64,000 bases of DNA from Eonycteris spelaea (GCA_003508835.1 PUFA01000181.1:2852001-2916000), one strand, 5' to 3'; positions 10,330 through 22,250 are shown, numbered from the stretch's first letter. A program made the numbers and translations. The notes: generated from the letters alone by a model not told the origin.

Positions 10330-11270
10330 GCGTTCTTATGGAGGGCCTTTCTGAGCAGTGTCACCTGAGGTGAGACCTAAAAGATAAGAAGGAACCAAGG
10401 AACAGCCTTCCAGGCAGAGGGAACAGCAGGTGCAAAGGCCCTGGCACAGGACTGAACTCGGTGTGGAAGAGGGAAGAGGGGCAGGAGATGTAGTCAGAAA
10501 TGCAGCAGGCAGGACTTCCAGGGCCTTAAAAGACTTGCTAAAGAGTTTGGCTTTAATTCTAGATGTGGCAGGAAGCCACTGAAGAGCCTGAAGTAGAAGT
10601 GACATGATTGGATTTGGTTGGCTGTTTCTGAGCATGGATTGAGGGATAGGAGGTCAAGGTAGAGAAGGCTGCGGCTATTATCTGTGAGGGATGTGGATGA
10701 CCTGGAGGGAGTAGGGGCTACGGAAACAGACATGGGTCAGTGGACAGATTGAGAAATGTCTGAGATATAGAACTAACAGGACATACAGATAAGCCAGTGT
10801 AAGGGAGAGGGGTGGGAGGTCCACGGTGTGACTCTGAGAGGATGAGGGACAGTAAGACTGGAGGAACCTAGGAAAAAAGCATAGGAGCCAATAAGAGCTT
10901 ATTTAGGACATACAAAGTCTGGAAAGCCTTACAGAGATATTTACTTGGTGGAAGCTGGGTGTACAAAACCCAGAGCCCAGAGGCAAGCCACACACTGGGG
11001 AGTCATCAGCACAGAGATGGTATTTCAATCTGTGGGAATGGATGAGGTCATACATGAGAGTCAAGAGAGAACATACAGGATTGAGGCCTCTGGCAACACA
11101 ATGATTCTGAAGGATTATAATGAAGAAGGAATGGCCAATGAGGTCAGAAGAAACCAGGAAGTGTGATGTGACCCAAACCAAAGGTGTTTCCAGAAGGAAG
11201 GAGGAATCCACGGTAGTGAGGGCTGCTGAGAGATTATGTGAGGACCGAGGTGTGTCCAGCTGATCTGGCA
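10330..11270. repeat. Ancient interspersed repeat (family unresolved)
   Basis: Contains phrases typical of an old, very abundant mammalian repeat: CCAGGCAGAGGGAACAGCAG, GTGCAAAGGCCCTGGCACAG, TTCTAGATGTGGCAGGAAGC then CACTGAAGAG, and GTCATCAGCACAGAGATGGT. Similar phrases recur at about 15.60-15.96, 38.75-39.3 and 55.7-56.7 kb. I recognise the repeat but cannot name the family with confidence. Confidence 0.6.
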
Positions 11271-11339
11271 TTGTGATTGGTGATGCTGGAAAATTTGTTT
11301 CTGTTAGAAAGGTGGGGGCAGAAGGGATGAAGAGTGAAT

Positions 11340-11772
11340 GGGAGAAGGTATTATGCTAAGTGAAATAAGTCAGAGAAAGACAAACACCGTATGATCTCAC
11401 TTATATGTGGAATCTAAAAGACAAAATTCATGAACAAACAAAACAGAAACAAACTCTTAGATACAGAGAACAAACTGCTGGTTGCCAGATGGAAGAGGAG
11501 TTGCAGGGACGGGTGGAAAAGGTGAAGAGATTAAGAAGTACAAATTGCCAGTTATAAAAACAGCTGCAGGAATGTAAAGTGCAGCACAGGGAATATAGTC
11601 AATAATATTACAATAACTGTATGATGCCAGATGGGTACTAGACATATCATGGTGATCAGTTCATGAGGTATATAAATATCTAATCACTATGTCGTACACC
11701 TGAAACTAATATAATATTATATGTCAACTATAATTGAAAAATAATTTTTTTTAATGTAAAAATAAAAAAGTA
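11340..11772 (+). repeat. L1 LINE 3' end
   Basis: Classic L1 3'-terminal sequence: ATTATGCTAAGTGAAATAAG, then CGTATGATCTCACTTATATG with TGGAATCTAAAAG, later TCACTATGTCGTACACCTGA with AACTAATATAATATTATATG. It ends in an A-rich tail (TAATGTAAAAATAAAAAAG). This form is common in laurasiatherian genomes. No ORF2 remains, so it is a 5'-truncated copy. Confidence 0.85.
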
Positions 11773-11809
11773 AATGGGATATGTGGAAGGGGAGACATCA
11801 CTGTTATCA

Positions 11810-12150
11810 GTTAGGACAGACTAGGGTATGCTAACGTAACAAGTGACTCCAGAATCTCCATGGCTCTCAACAAAGGCTAGTTTCCCCCTGAGGCAGGACA
11901 GTTTAGGCTGTCCTCAGGGACCTGGGTGGAGAGTTCGTCCTTCACCCAGAACACTGCCAGTCTCCTGGCAGAGGGAACAGATGACATGGCCAGCTACTTA
12001 TTGGCTCTTACAGCTCTTGTTTCAAGTGATACTAGTCACTTCTGCTCATGTTTCATTGGTCAAAGTCAGTCACATGGCCCAGCTTGTCCTCCATGTGATA
12101 TGGAAGAATACTCTCAGGGGAGTCAACGAGCAGCATACGTGAGCATCCTG
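11810..12150. repeat. Medium-reiterated repeat (family unresolved)
   Basis: The order of motifs (AACAAGTGACTCCAGAATCT, TCTCAACAAAGGCTAG, then CATTGGTCAAAGTCAGTCAC followed by ATGGCCCAG) matches a widespread mammalian repeat. Related sequence occurs at about 25.98-26.37 kb. I cannot assign a family name. Confidence 0.4.
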
Positions 12151-12868
12151 AGGCCACTCTTCCAGGAAGTTTTGCTGTGAAGGGGAAGAAAAACGAGGCT
12201 GGACCTGGAGGGGAACAGGGCCCAGGGAGGTTGTTTTTTAAGATGGCACAAACTATATAGTCTGTTTGCGTGCTCATGAGCATGATTCAGGCAGAGAGAA
12301 AAAATGCAGTCGGAGTGAGAGGGCCAGAGACAACGTGATCCAGAGCTCCAGGGAACACCTCCTGCGCTGTAACAGAAGGGGATGTGGTACACACAGATGA
12401 GATGAAGGAGGTAGCCTCCAAGCACTCGTGTTTCTCTATGAAGTAAGGGGGGTCATCAGCTGAGAGTGAAGGTAGGGAAGAAGGTGGGAGTTTGAGGAGA
12501 AAGAAGACAGAGTGAAACAGTCATTCCATGTGCTGGGAAATCAAACTACCCTCGTCACAGGGTTTGTGAGGACAAGGAAGTAGGTGTTCGAAAATACAGG
12601 TTTCCAATGCCCACTGCCCCAGCCTCTGCCCAAACTCTCTTCCCCTCTTGCTGGATGGCTGAGGCTACCTGGCTCCTCCAATTAAGTCTGCTTGTGTCAT
12701 TCCCCCTTTGACAGGGGATTGGCTCAGCAAATATTTACTCCACCCCTTCCTCTGGGCCAGGCACCATGCCAGGAGGGCTCTGGGGACAGAAGATCCAGTT
12801 CTTGGCTCCCACAAGCTGACAGTCTTCCCCAAATGCCTTCAGGACAGTATGTTGTGGGCATTTGTTGC
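12151..12868. other. Unique or unresolved intronic sequence
   Basis: No gene, clear repeat or regulatory structure recognised, apart from a possible MIR/L2-like phrase (CAAATATTTACTCCACCCCT) near 12730. Confidence 0.4.
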
Positions 12869-12888
12869 TTTTTTTTTTTTTTTTTTTT
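12869..12888 (+). repeat. Poly(T)20 tract
   Basis: Twenty uninterrupted T residues. It may be the reverse-complement A-tail of a retroelement, but no element body was recognised on its right side. Confidence 0.9.
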
Positions 12889-13823
12889 GGTCACCCAGCT
12901 ACGAAAGCCTCTTCCTATATTTTGGGAAACCTCCCAGGTTAATGTAAATGAGCCCTTCCCTCCCTGTGGAGCCTAAAGAGGTCAAGCTCTTACTTCTGAA
13001 GCCTCCCCTGCAGAGTGGACAAGTTCCATGGCCTGGATTCAGCCACTCAACACACCTACCCCAGACTCAGAACTATGAGTTAGTGATGCAAGTAAGCAGG
13101 GACCAAGCAGGCTCCATGCTTACAAGGCTGGAAGCAGTGGCAAAGCCAAGAGGGGTAATGGTTATGGTGGGAACATTGGGGGTGCAAGCTTGGAGGTATC
13201 TGCCTTTACTTTGAACATTGCTCCTGGGACCCCTTCTGGAGGTTCTATGAATTACCCAATATCTTATAAATAAATCTGCTTTTTATTTAAATTAGTCAAG
13301 GCTGGTGTCTGTGGCTTGCAACTAAGAATCCTCATTAGTGTGAGGTCCCTCCAGCTAACAGGCCCATCCATGGTTTGGCCTTGCTCCCTCCATTTCTGCT
13401 TTCCCCATTTCATCTCGGATCAGGGCTTCTCACTCCCTTCTCCCTGCCTTCTCGAGGACAAAGCTCCCCACGTCTTCTTGGGGGACCATTCCTCCATATG
13501 ACAGGTGATTCAGAAGGCAAGGCTATCAATCAGTGGCCAGACTCTGACAATGAGATCCTCCCCCAGGACGTGAACCTGAACTTGAAGCAGAGTGACTCAG
13601 TTGGAGCTGTTTCACCCTGGTTGGCCGTTCTGAGGATACTGACCCAGTCGTCTCCACCAAGACTCCCCAGAGCCTCCCTGGTTCCTGCCCTCCCAGTGTT
13701 TTGAGATGTTCAGTTTCTCTTTTGGGTCCCATTTTCTTTCTGTAGAGGTCCACTTGACACCCCTTACCTTGGCTATCAGGATCCAAATTTCCTTCATCTA
13801 TCAGGTAGCTGTATGTTCTAGTG
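12889..13823. other. Unique intronic sequence, nothing recognised
   Basis: No gene or clear repeat. Short open frames on both strands overlap each other and lack coding character. Confidence 0.4.
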
Positions 13824-14046
13824 CAGGTGTCCCCAACCCTGGGGGCATGGACCAGGTCGGTCCATAGTCTGTTAAGAACTGGGCTATACAGCAGGGTGAG
13901 CGGTTGGCAAGCAATCAAAGCCTTATCTGTAATTGCAGCCACTCCTGAGCATTAGCATCACCTCCTCAGCTCCATCCCAAATGATCAGGAATTAGATTCA
14001 CATTGGGGCACAGATCCCTGGTGCCAAAAAAGGTTGGGAAGCACCG
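13824..14046. mobile_element. Non-autonomous hAT-type DNA transposon, copy 1
   Basis: Starts CAGGTGTCCCCAACCCTGGG and ends GGTTGGGAAGCACCG, which form terminal inverted repeats. Internal phrases are TCCATAGTCTGTTAAGAACT and CTCAGCTCCATCCCAAATGA. It is the same family as the better-preserved copy at 44316-44541 (a Charlie/MER30-like element, name uncertain). Flanking octamers TTCTAGTG and CTTTAGAG are a possible decayed 8-bp target duplication. Confidence 0.75.
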
Positions 14047-14480
14047 CTTTAGAGGAGCTGGACTTCCGCCCAGCCCAGGGAATGGGTGGGTCTTCACTCC
14101 ATTGTCTGTGATTCGTCTAGACAGGAACATGTGATTCCATTCTGACCAATGAACACAAAGACAGTCTGCTGAGGCACCATCTTTTGACCGCAAGGGGACC
14201 AGGCTAAGGGCCAAAGCCAGCTTGGCAAGAACTACAGAGTAAAAAGATGGAGAGAACCTGAGTCCATATGATCTTATTGAGCCAATTAATCCTGAGATCT
14301 GAAAACTTTTTTGTAGATGACATAATAAATCCTCTTCTTGTTTGAGCCATTTTGAGTTGGGTTTTCAATTACTTACAGCCCAAGTTGTCCTAACTAACAT
14401 ACCTTCCAATGAGTTTTTGTTTGCTTAGTAAGCCCAACTAGATTTCTCTCACTTACGACCGAAGAAGTCTAACTTACGTT
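14047..14480. other. Unresolved intronic sequence
   Basis: The stretch at about 14180-14400 (ending near GTCCTAACTAACATACC) looks like part of an old LTR or MER element by its spacing of TGA-rich and AATAAA-type motifs, but I cannot identify it. No gene is seen. Confidence 0.3.
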
Positions 14481-14482
14481 AC

Positions 14483-14725
14483 GTGGTAACTGCCATGACT
14501 CAGCTCGGAAAGGGCCTGCTTCAGGAAGCCTCTTCAGACCCTTCCTTCTGTGTCAGACCCTCCGTCCTTCTCAGTGCTCCCTCCCCTCACTGTACTCACC
14601 GCTCTCTTAAAGTCACCTGCCTCCACCACAGGTCAGAACTGCTGGGGTGTCCTGTCACTGCCTGATACATTAGAGCTCATCCATGTGTATCTGGTGAGTG
14701 AGTGAATGAATGAATGAATGATTTA
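14483..14725 (+). repeat. L2-like fragment ending in a (TGAA)n repeat
   Basis: The cytosine-rich L2-style segment (TTCAGGAAGCCTCTTCAGAC) leads to a GAATGAATGAATGAATGA microsatellite at about 14702-14722, a common ending for L2 tails. Confidence 0.5.
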
Positions 14726-15334
14726 GTTGATGTAATTTTAGGCAAAAGCAAAGAAACTTGGTGTTTTAGTTAGGCGAGCTGGCCTTATTGTGGGTAAACG
14801 TAATTATACAATAAGTTTTAGCCACCGAAGACCCCAGGGTAGGAACCTCATACCTAAAAGAACAGATGAGTTTAAGAGGCATTTCAGGCCTCACCTCCCG
14901 GTCCTCTCTTTGATCCCTCTGTAGAATCTCTCCTGACTGGCCACTTAAGACATCTTATTGGGAATGTATCTCTGGTGTTCTGTGTCTTAAACCAAGCAGT
15001 GGGCTCAGGAATGTCAATTTTCTTATTCTCTCTATCTTATACATACATACATTTTGATGTATGCATTTATTACTATTTAATACAAGAAATAAATCAGAAA
15101 AGGAAAAAAAATACCCTGCAGAGTTTAGCTGAGGACCTCAGGTCCCAGGCTTTGAATTGCTTCCTCCTCCCTGTCGGCCCGAGTTCTGCACTCTCTCCGG
15201 GGCCCACTTCTGGCCAGCCACCAGCACATAACAGCCTCTGGCCCCAAGCCAGGGAGCTGTGGCCCAGATAGCACTCAGCACAGGCTTGCCAGTGTGGTCC
15301 CCAAACCCTATTTTCCCCCATAAGGTTTTTCTTT

Positions 15335-15560
15335 AAAGTTGCTCTTCATCATTTGTTTTAATTTTTAAATAATATATGCCAATCGTGAAAAAAGTATAGA
15401 AGTTAAAAGGAAGAAAAATCACTACAATCCCATTACCCTTGACAGCCATAGATAATGCCATGCTGTACTTTCTTTTAACACTTCCTTCATTTATGTAGGA
15501 ATATATAAAATTAAATAAAAATTTTATTTAAAGCAATAAAATTAGGAGCATGATATATAT
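15335..15560. repeat. L1M-like fragment, AT-rich
   Basis: Phrases such as TTTTTAAATAATATATGCCA, AAAAAGTATAGAAGTTAAAA and CCATTACCCTTGACAGCC resemble the 3' part of old L1M elements. AT content rises sharply relative to the neighbours. Confidence 0.45.
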
Positions 15561-15597
15561 GCAGCTTCGTATCTTGCAGTTTTCTGCTTAACTTAGG

Positions 15598-15960
15598 CCA
15601 TTCATTCATTCAGCAGCTCTCCAGGTGCCTATATCTAAAGGCTCTACATTAAGGCAGCCATGGGGAGCCCAGCAGGCAGAGTGACCCCACCCACCAGGAG
15701 AGCACAGTCTGATGGGGAAACAGACACTCATCAAATGGTCACAGTCATATATAATCACACCCCATGAGGAGGAGTACAGGGAGGCAGATCCAGGTAGCTG
15801 TGAGAACTGCGGGGGCCTTCTGGCCAGTGGGGGTGGGAAGGCTGGGTGTTTGAAGTTTGAAAAGGACTCCATTGGGGTGGGTGGGGATTCCAGGCCAAGG
15901 GAACAGGTCAAGGGCAACACAGAGTTAAGTAATAAAAGAATGGTGTGGAAACAGGCATGA
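15598..15960. repeat. Ancient interspersed repeat (family unresolved)
   Basis: Starts with CATTCATTCATTCAGCAGCT and continues through AGAGCACAGTCTGATGGGGA to CCAGGCCAAGGGAACAGGTC. This is the same style of old mammalian repeat as at 10.3-11.2 kb. Confidence 0.5.
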
Positions 15961-16179
15961 TTTCGAGAGACTGCAGAGTATCTTACTGTACAGACCGACC
16001 ATAATTCATCTGTGAAACATTTAGATTTTCTCATTTTTTACTGTTATAAATTATCTTGGCAAAATTAGTAATTTAGTTGCTTCCTGGGAGGGCAACTGGA
16101 AGCTCAGGGCCCGGGATAAGGGGAACTTCTCTGTAGACCTGTCAGGAACTTTTGATTTAGTACTATGTGAATGTACCTA

Positions 16180-16330
16180 TCTATCCTTTTATTCTTTTAA
16201 GAGAAAATTACATTAAAAATAAATAAAGTTGGAATGAACATCTTTATGCATAAAGCTTTGTCCAAATTTCTCCTTCTCTAAATTGGAGATTCGTTGAGTC
16301 AAATTCCTCTTGATGTACAAAGAGAAGTCA
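16180..16330. repeat. L1M-like fragment
   Basis: AAATAAATAAAGTTGGAATG, then AACATCTTTATGCATAAAGC, then TTCGTTGAGTCAAATTCCTC resemble the 3' portion of old L1M elements. Confidence 0.45.
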
Positions 16331-16559
16331 CCTTCTGGAAAGTTTAGCCCGTAAAGCCTTAAGTTTGATACCCAGTAGATCACCAACCATGGGCACTTTC
16401 TGCTTGCCTTCCCAATGAGACTAAACTACGCAAAGAGACCGAAGTCATGTGCCTGGTATGAAGAGGCAATCTCTGAGGCGGGGGGAAGTGAAGGAGATCA
16501 ATGTGTGTTGAATCTATCCCGAGTTTTAGACCTACCCATCTGGGGGCATCCACATACAG

Positions 16560-16735
16560 TCAATGAATGCTCCCAAAATATTATTACAAAGAAGTTCACA
16601 TCACCATTTTTCAGTTTTGAAAAGTAAGGCTCAACAAAGGGTGATTTGCCCAAGATGGAAGAACCAGGATTCAAACCAAGACTGATCTGGTATCCAATGA
16701 TTGGTGGAGAGTTCTCTGTCCTTTTGAGGCCACTG
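16560..16735 (-). repeat. MIR SINE fragment
   Basis: Reverse-complement MIR order: CATTTTTCAGTTTTGAAAAG, GATTTGCCCAAGATGGAAGA, ACCAGGATTCAAACCAAGAC. Confidence 0.55.
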
Positions 16736-17620
16736 CCACCTTGGAGACCCTCTTCCAGCCTTTCCCCCTCCAGTATTCAAGAGGCAGCTTTCCCACCTCC
16801 CATGAACTGTGTGTGTGTCCTTGCTCCCTTAACGGATAACTTCATTCTTCCTTCTGTCGTCATTATTTCTGTCCTCTTCTTGTGCTTCACACTCATGAGG
16901 CCAGAGAAATGGACAAGGCAGAAAGGAAGGAAGTGGAAATTCTGTGTAATACCATCGTCTATATCACAAAACTTGTCTTAAGTGCCAGCCCCAGGGATTT
17001 GCTGGAGTTGGTGCGACAGAGGTGGGGCTGAAGGTCAGATTAAATTGGACTAGTAACCCCAGGGGATACTTGAAAGAGGTTGCTAAAGAAAGCTTTTCCG
17101 GCAGGAATGCTAGGCAGCTGAGGCAGGCAGCGGGCAGCACGCAGGCCAGCGGCTAGGTCAAGTCTGCTTCGCGGGGCTTGGTGGTGAAAGGCCTGGGTTC
17201 ACACATCCTCCCCCAGAAACTTGAAATCTTGCCTTTTTCCCCCAATAATGAGTTGGTATAAAAATGGATCTTGAATAAAATTGTCTGCAGTTTTCAAATT
17301 TCAAACTGCATTAGTCAAAATATATCAAATTTCCATGTACTTACTTACCACCTGCTCAAAATCTGATACTTTTTCAGCTGGAATATATTGAAATATGAAT
17401 CACCTCCTGAGAGGAAAAAGGGAAAAGAAACAGAGGGAAAGCCATCTCAAAATGTGCCGGTGGGCAAACTGGAATCTTGTGCTCCCTGGGCTATGCAGCC
17501 ACCCCCAGTCTCTCTCTGCCTCCTCCGACAAAGGCTCCTAGGTGCCACTTTCTCCTGATACCCAGTTCTGGCTCAGACCCTTATGCTCTGGGCAGTTTAT
17601 GCCACACAGTGCAGAACGTG
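16736..17620. other. Unique intronic sequence, nothing recognised
   Basis: An AT-rich stretch at about 17215-17400 (TTGAAATCTTGCCTTTTTCC through AAATATATCAAATTTCC) lacks repeat similarity and could be conserved, but no motif stands out. No gene is seen. Confidence 0.35.
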
Positions 17621-17629
17621 ATCACCTCA

Positions 17630-18590
17630 AGTACACTGATCTTTTCATGAGCAACTACTATGTGCTGGGTGTTCAATAGGACCTCCAATCATGTTGCCAA
17701 ATCAGATAGTGAGTGACTCCTTTATCCTCATCTACTCACCATCTTAGCAGCACTGGACACGGTTGGCCCTCCCTTTCGGAAACACTTTCTTCACTTCCAA
17801 GACGGGCTCTGCTGTGTTTTCTCCTGTCTTGCTGGCTGCTCTTTCTCTGCTTGATGTCTATCTACATGCCTGATTCCCCAGGGCTCAGCCCTTGGGCCTT
17901 TCCTCTTCCATAGCCACACCAATCCTCAGGGCAGTTCATCCAGGCAGATTTTAAACACCATCTCGACAGGGAGGAACACTGGATGTGTGTCTTGGCCCTG
18001 AACTCTGGACCAGACCACCCAAATGCCCAACTGACATAGTCACATGAATATCTAATTAGAAGCTCAAACTCAATGCATCCTAAAAGTGTTTCCCACACAG
18101 GCTTTCTCGTCTCAGTAAACAACAATTCCATCCTTTTGGCTCCTCAAGCTTTTCTGAAAATGTAATTGGCATTCTCCATTCCCCTCTTTCCTCTATTCTA
18201 TTTCCCCTTAATCCATTAAGTCCCATTGGTTTTACCTTCAAAACAGATCCCAGATCTGGCCACGTCACTTCATCCCCAGCCGCCATCATTTTCCCCCTGG
18301 ACCGTTGCAATGGCCTGCTTACCTGGTCTCCCTGCTTTTATGTCAGCCCTGTCACCCTATGGCCCACAGCACAGCCACAGGATCTTCAAAAACAGTAAGT
18401 GCTGTCATGTAGCTTTCCTGCTTGAAACTTTCCAGTGGCTTCCCGTTGTACCAGAATAAAATGCAAACTCCTTACCAACCCACAACATCTGCTTGACCAG
18501 ACCCACCTCCTCTCCAGCCGTATTCTTCTACCATTAGTCATCAGCTGCATGAGCCTTTCTGTTCTTAGACCACAGCAAGCTCATTCTTGC
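17630..18590 (+). repeat. L2-type repeat region
   Basis: Runs from AACTACTATGTGCTGGGTGT through a long cytosine/thymine-rich L2-like body. Phrases include TGCTTGAAACTTTCCAGTGG with CTTCCCGTTGT and TAAAATGCAAACTCCTTACC. More than one fragment may be joined here. Small open frames inside are repeat-derived. Confidence 0.55.
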
Positions 18591-18599
18591 CTTGGCAAT

Positions 18600-18895
18600 T
18601 CTTTGTTTTATGGTAAAATACACATAACGTAAAATGTACCATTTTAATCATTTTAAAGCATACAATTCAGTGGCATTTAGTACATTTATGATGCTGTGCA
18701 ACCATCATCACCATCTAGTTCTAGAACATTTTCATCATCCCAACAGAAAACCCCAGAGCCATTAGCAAGAAAAGCCCATTCTTCCCACACTACCCGCTGG
18801 CCCTGACAACCATTAATCTGCTTTCTGTATCCGTGGATTTGCCTGTTCCGGATATTTCGTATAAATAGAATGATATGATAGGTTTGCACTGACTG
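18600..18895. repeat. L1M LINE fragment
   Basis: TATGGTAAAATACACATAAC, CATACAATTCAGTGGCATTT, GTGCAACCATCATCACCATC, TGACAACCATTAATCTGCTT, then TTTGCCTGTTCCGGATATTT with CGTATAAATAG. This is a well-known old L1 3' segment. Confidence 0.7.
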
Positions 18896-18929
18896 TTCCC
18901 GCATGGACCACTCTGCCCCAGGCCCCCGC

Positions 18930-19203
18930 AGGACCACCTCCTTTTTAGCATTCAGGCCTCAGCAGGAGCATCACCTCCCTATCTGAAGCACAGGCCCCCG
19001 ACCTGCCCCAGTCACTCTTGATTACATAAGCACTCTGCTCTATTTCCCTTTTAGCACTTAACACTCCCTGAGAGTATCTTGTTTAATTATTTGTTTACAT
19101 GTTTATTGTCTTTCCTCTTTCTGCTCGTTCCCTGTGATGTCCCAGCCCTGAGGACAGTGCCAGGCACCTGGGAGGCACTTAACAATTATTTGCGGATTGA
19201 ATG
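18930..19203 (+). repeat. L2 LINE 3' end
   Basis: CACCTCCTTTTTAGCATTCA leads through ACATAAGCACTCTGCTCTAT to a tail reading CCAGCCCTGAGGACAGTGCC followed by AGGCACCTGGGAGGCACTTA and AACAATTATTTG, a sense L2 terminus. Confidence 0.65.
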
Positions 19204-20144
19204 AGCAAGTACACTATCAGCTGCGAGGGAACCAACAAAAATGCTATAGAAACACGGATGAGGGAGGAAGCAAGCCGCACTGCGGGAGAGTGGAGGAGTC
19301 ACAGAGGGAAGGCAGCCCTGCCAGAGGTGAGAAGAAGGTCCCCTGGCATTCGAGGAGGAAGAGGGAGGACATTCCAGGTGGAAGGAACTGCATGGCCAAA
19401 GGTCTGGAGGCATTGGAGGACATGCATTTTGGAGTCCTATGCTGTCTTCTCCTCTAGTTTGCAATTTGTTCCCTAATTGTTTCCCTAGAATCCTACTGAG
19501 GCCAGGCACAGTATGTGTCTGGGGTTTGGGTGTGTTACAAGACGTCAAGTCCTAAAAGGAAGGAAAGGCCAGAGTCTTTCTCCTTTGTTCCACACACCCC
19601 CATCCCGGTCCTAGCATGTGCCGGACATCCCCAGACACAAAGGAAAACAGGCTGGTTCCAAGTTTTCTGATTTTGAGTCATCCTGCAACCAATTTTAAGA
19701 GAGATGGGACGCTGGCCTCGCAGTGGCTGTGCTTCCCAGGAGGTGTGTGTTGGGGGGCGGGGCCGCTCCTGCTGCGCGCATGCCCATTTCCGAGCAGTGA
19801 GAGTCGGGGAGCACTTTGCGGGGTAGTAGGGTACTATTGGTGAAGACTAGTGACCAGTGGCAGAGGGTGGAGGAAGGGTGGATGAAGCCCTTGCGTGGCG
19901 GGGACTTTCCGAGGCTAGGAGGACCGTGTCCCTAACACACGCTTCCTTCAGGGGAAGAAGCTCCTCACCCTGGGCTGCCTCCTTTCTTGGCCCTGGAGCT
20001 CTCTTTTGGGAGAAGAGTGGCAGAAGATGATGGTGTGAAGGTTTTGACCTTTTGGTTTGCGGTCAGCATCCTATCACGAATCAAAGACTTTCCTCTGGAC
20101 CTCTCTGCATACCCAAAAGTACAGCCATGCCTTTCTGCACTTAG
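19204..20144. other. Unresolved sequence left of the RPS10 pseudogene
   Basis: The first 280 bases (to about 19480) resemble the ancient repeat family seen at 10.3 kb. The GC-rich part at 19700-19930, with several CpGs and GGGGGGCGGGGCCG near 19752, is unique and could be weakly regulatory. The 5' limit of the pseudogene insertion is not clear. Confidence 0.35.
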
Positions 20145-20667
20145 ATGTTGATGCCCAAGGAAAACAGGATCGCCATTTATGAACTCCTTTTTAAGGAGGG
20201 AGTAATAGTAGCCAAGAAGGATGTTCACATGTCTAAACATCCCGAGCTGGTGGACAAGAATGTACCTAATCTTCACATTGTCTATCGATCACGAGGCCAT
20301 GTGAAGAAACGGTTTGCCTGGAGACATTTCTATGGGTATCCTACCAACGAGGGATCTCCACGATTACCTCCTTCTGCCCCTCGCCATCGTGCCTGCCACC
20401 CTGTACCACAGCTGGCCTGAGACTGGCAGGCCAAGGCCCAAAGGTCTGGAGAGTGAGCAGTCGGCAGGATTCGCATGAGGGGAAGCTGACAGGTAGCCAC
20501 AGACAAAGAGCGCTGTGCTTCCCAGTGCCAATAAGAAAGCCGAGGCCCCACTGGACCAGCAACTGATTTCCAGTTTAAAAGTGAATCTGGGTCATGGACG
20601 TGGTCAACCACCTCAGTAAAGTTGGAGGTTCTATTTTGTGTTGAATAAACTTGTGGCCAGAAAAAAA
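20145..20667 (+). pseudogene. RPS10P: RPS10 processed pseudogene
   Basis: The sequence follows intronless RPS10 mRNA (40S ribosomal protein eS10) from the initiator ([19 protein letters not shown]) through the stop region to an AATAAA (20644-20649) and a short A-tail (20661-20667). Damage includes a 15-base in-frame deletion replacing the segment after NVPNLH, an 8-base deletion just after TNEG near 20350 that shifts the frame, and further substitutions and small deletions downstream in the [11 protein letters not shown] region. The open stretch ends at 20420. The lack of introns plus the A-tail indicates L1-mediated retroposition. It lies antisense to the host gene and is not expected to make protein. 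Confidence 0.95.
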
Positions 20668-21400
20668 CAGAGATGGGAAAGTAAGAGTGGATAATGATGT
20701 ATATTATAGATAACTGTCAACTGTGTTTTGAGGATGGGGGGTTCCCAGGAGGGAGGCAGAGCTGGATGAGCCTACGGCCCCCACATGGGCTCTCCCTGGC
20801 CTTATCTTTCTGGCCTGAGCCACTGGCCCCTCTGGGCACTAGGCTGCCTACAACGCTGAGTACTTCATTTCTCCTGATAGAATCAGACCTGGCTGACCCA
20901 GGCCTTGACTCTGGATGTCCAGCTGAGCTCCCAGGAGGAGAGGCCCTTCCCCAAAGCTGGGAGGCTCAGAAAGGCAAATTCAATTGTGTGCAAGGCAGGA
21001 GCCATTAACCTGTCTATGGACCTGTTCCCACCCTCTCTCCTCTCTGCCAGCCTGGCCTGTCCCTGCTGCTCTCCGGAACCCAGGCTCCCACCACCCCAAG
21101 GGCCCCCTGATGCTCCTGAGACCTATGCCCAGCCTCCCCCGTCCCTCAGTGCCCATAGCTCCCATCACCCTTGCCTCTAGATTAGAGTAGATTTTGAGCT
21201 AAGAATCCTAAGAAGGAAAGCTAAGAAGGAAAACGTATCTGTGGGGAATTTGCTCCCTCCTTGGAGGCAAGCCTGGCTCTGGGCCCTTCCCACCCCAAGA
21301 GCTTCTGGGTGCAATAAGGAGTCCTAATGGCGTCAAGGACCTGGAAGCAGGCTGAGGGCCATATGAGCAGAGAACTCTGAGGTCTCAAATACCTAGGGTG
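20668..21400. other. Unique intronic sequence, nothing recognised
   Basis: GC-rich sequence with short overlapping open frames, no domain and no clear repeat. Confidence 0.4.
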
Positions 21401-21403
21401 TGG

Positions 21404-21651
21404 TCTAGAGCTGTGCTATCTATTGCAGTAGTTGCTACCTGCATGTGGCTTCTGAACACTTGGAATGTGGCTACTTCAAAAACTTAGTATGAAAATGAAA
21501 GCTTGCTATATTTATTACATGTTGAAATGATAATAGTTTGAATACATTGGATTAAATATAAAATGAATTTTACCCGTTGCTTTTTACTTTTTAATGTGGC
21601 TACTAGACAACTTAAAGTACATGTGGCACACATTCCTGTTGGACGGAACTG
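21404..21651. mobile_element. MER-type DNA transposon remnant
   Basis: Terminal segments are inverted copies: the left end reads AGAGCTGTGCTATCTATTGC and the right end CCTGTTGGACGGAACTG. Between them are GGCTTCTGAACACTTGGAAT and AATGTGGCTACTAGACAACT, the phrasing of a common hAT-class MER element. No clear target duplication is preserved. Confidence 0.65.
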
Positions 21652-21924
21652 ATCTGGCGTGATGGGCACGGGCTCCAGGCGGGGACATCTCTTTGGCCCC
21701 AAGGACTCCTTGCCTTTTGAGAACAACAGGAAGAGAACTGAGCAGGGCCTTCCACAGGGTGGTGCTGCTTGGAGGAAACCAGTCCCAACATCCCTCAAAG
21801 GACTCTGTTAAATGACTGCAGCTTGGAAAACCAGTGAGTCCCATACAGAAGGATGTCTCCTGAAAGGTCGTGGAGATAGCCCCCAGGAAGTGGTGTGGTC
21901 TGGAGCAAAATCAGGAAAGGGCTT

Positions 21925-22250
21925 TGCTGTCATTCATTCCTTCCTCCAGCACAGCACAGCTGGAGCACCCATCTGGTGCCAGGTGCTGCACCGGACTGCA
22001 GACGCAGCTGTGGCCAGGACAGACCCTGTGGCTGCCTTAGAGTGGCTCACACTCTCACAGAAGCGGCAGGCCCACAGATAGCTCCCTGTGGCCCCTGGGG
22101 AGAAGGGGCAGTGGCAGGAGTTTACCCAGGAATTTGAGAGCCCCAGGAGGCAGCTCTGAGTAGAGAGCAAACAGAACTCTCTGGGAGAGTTGGTGTAGCA
22201 GATTACCAACCTGAAATGCCACAGACCTGAGAAGGGAAAGAGAAGAGGAG
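21925..22250. repeat. Ancient interspersed repeat fragment
   Basis: CATTCATTCCTTCCTCCAGC, ATCTGGTGCCAGGTGCTGCA and TGGCTCACACTCTCACAGAA follow a widespread old mammalian repeat. A purine-rich AGAAGGAAAG-type stretch follows to about 22315. Confidence 0.4.
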
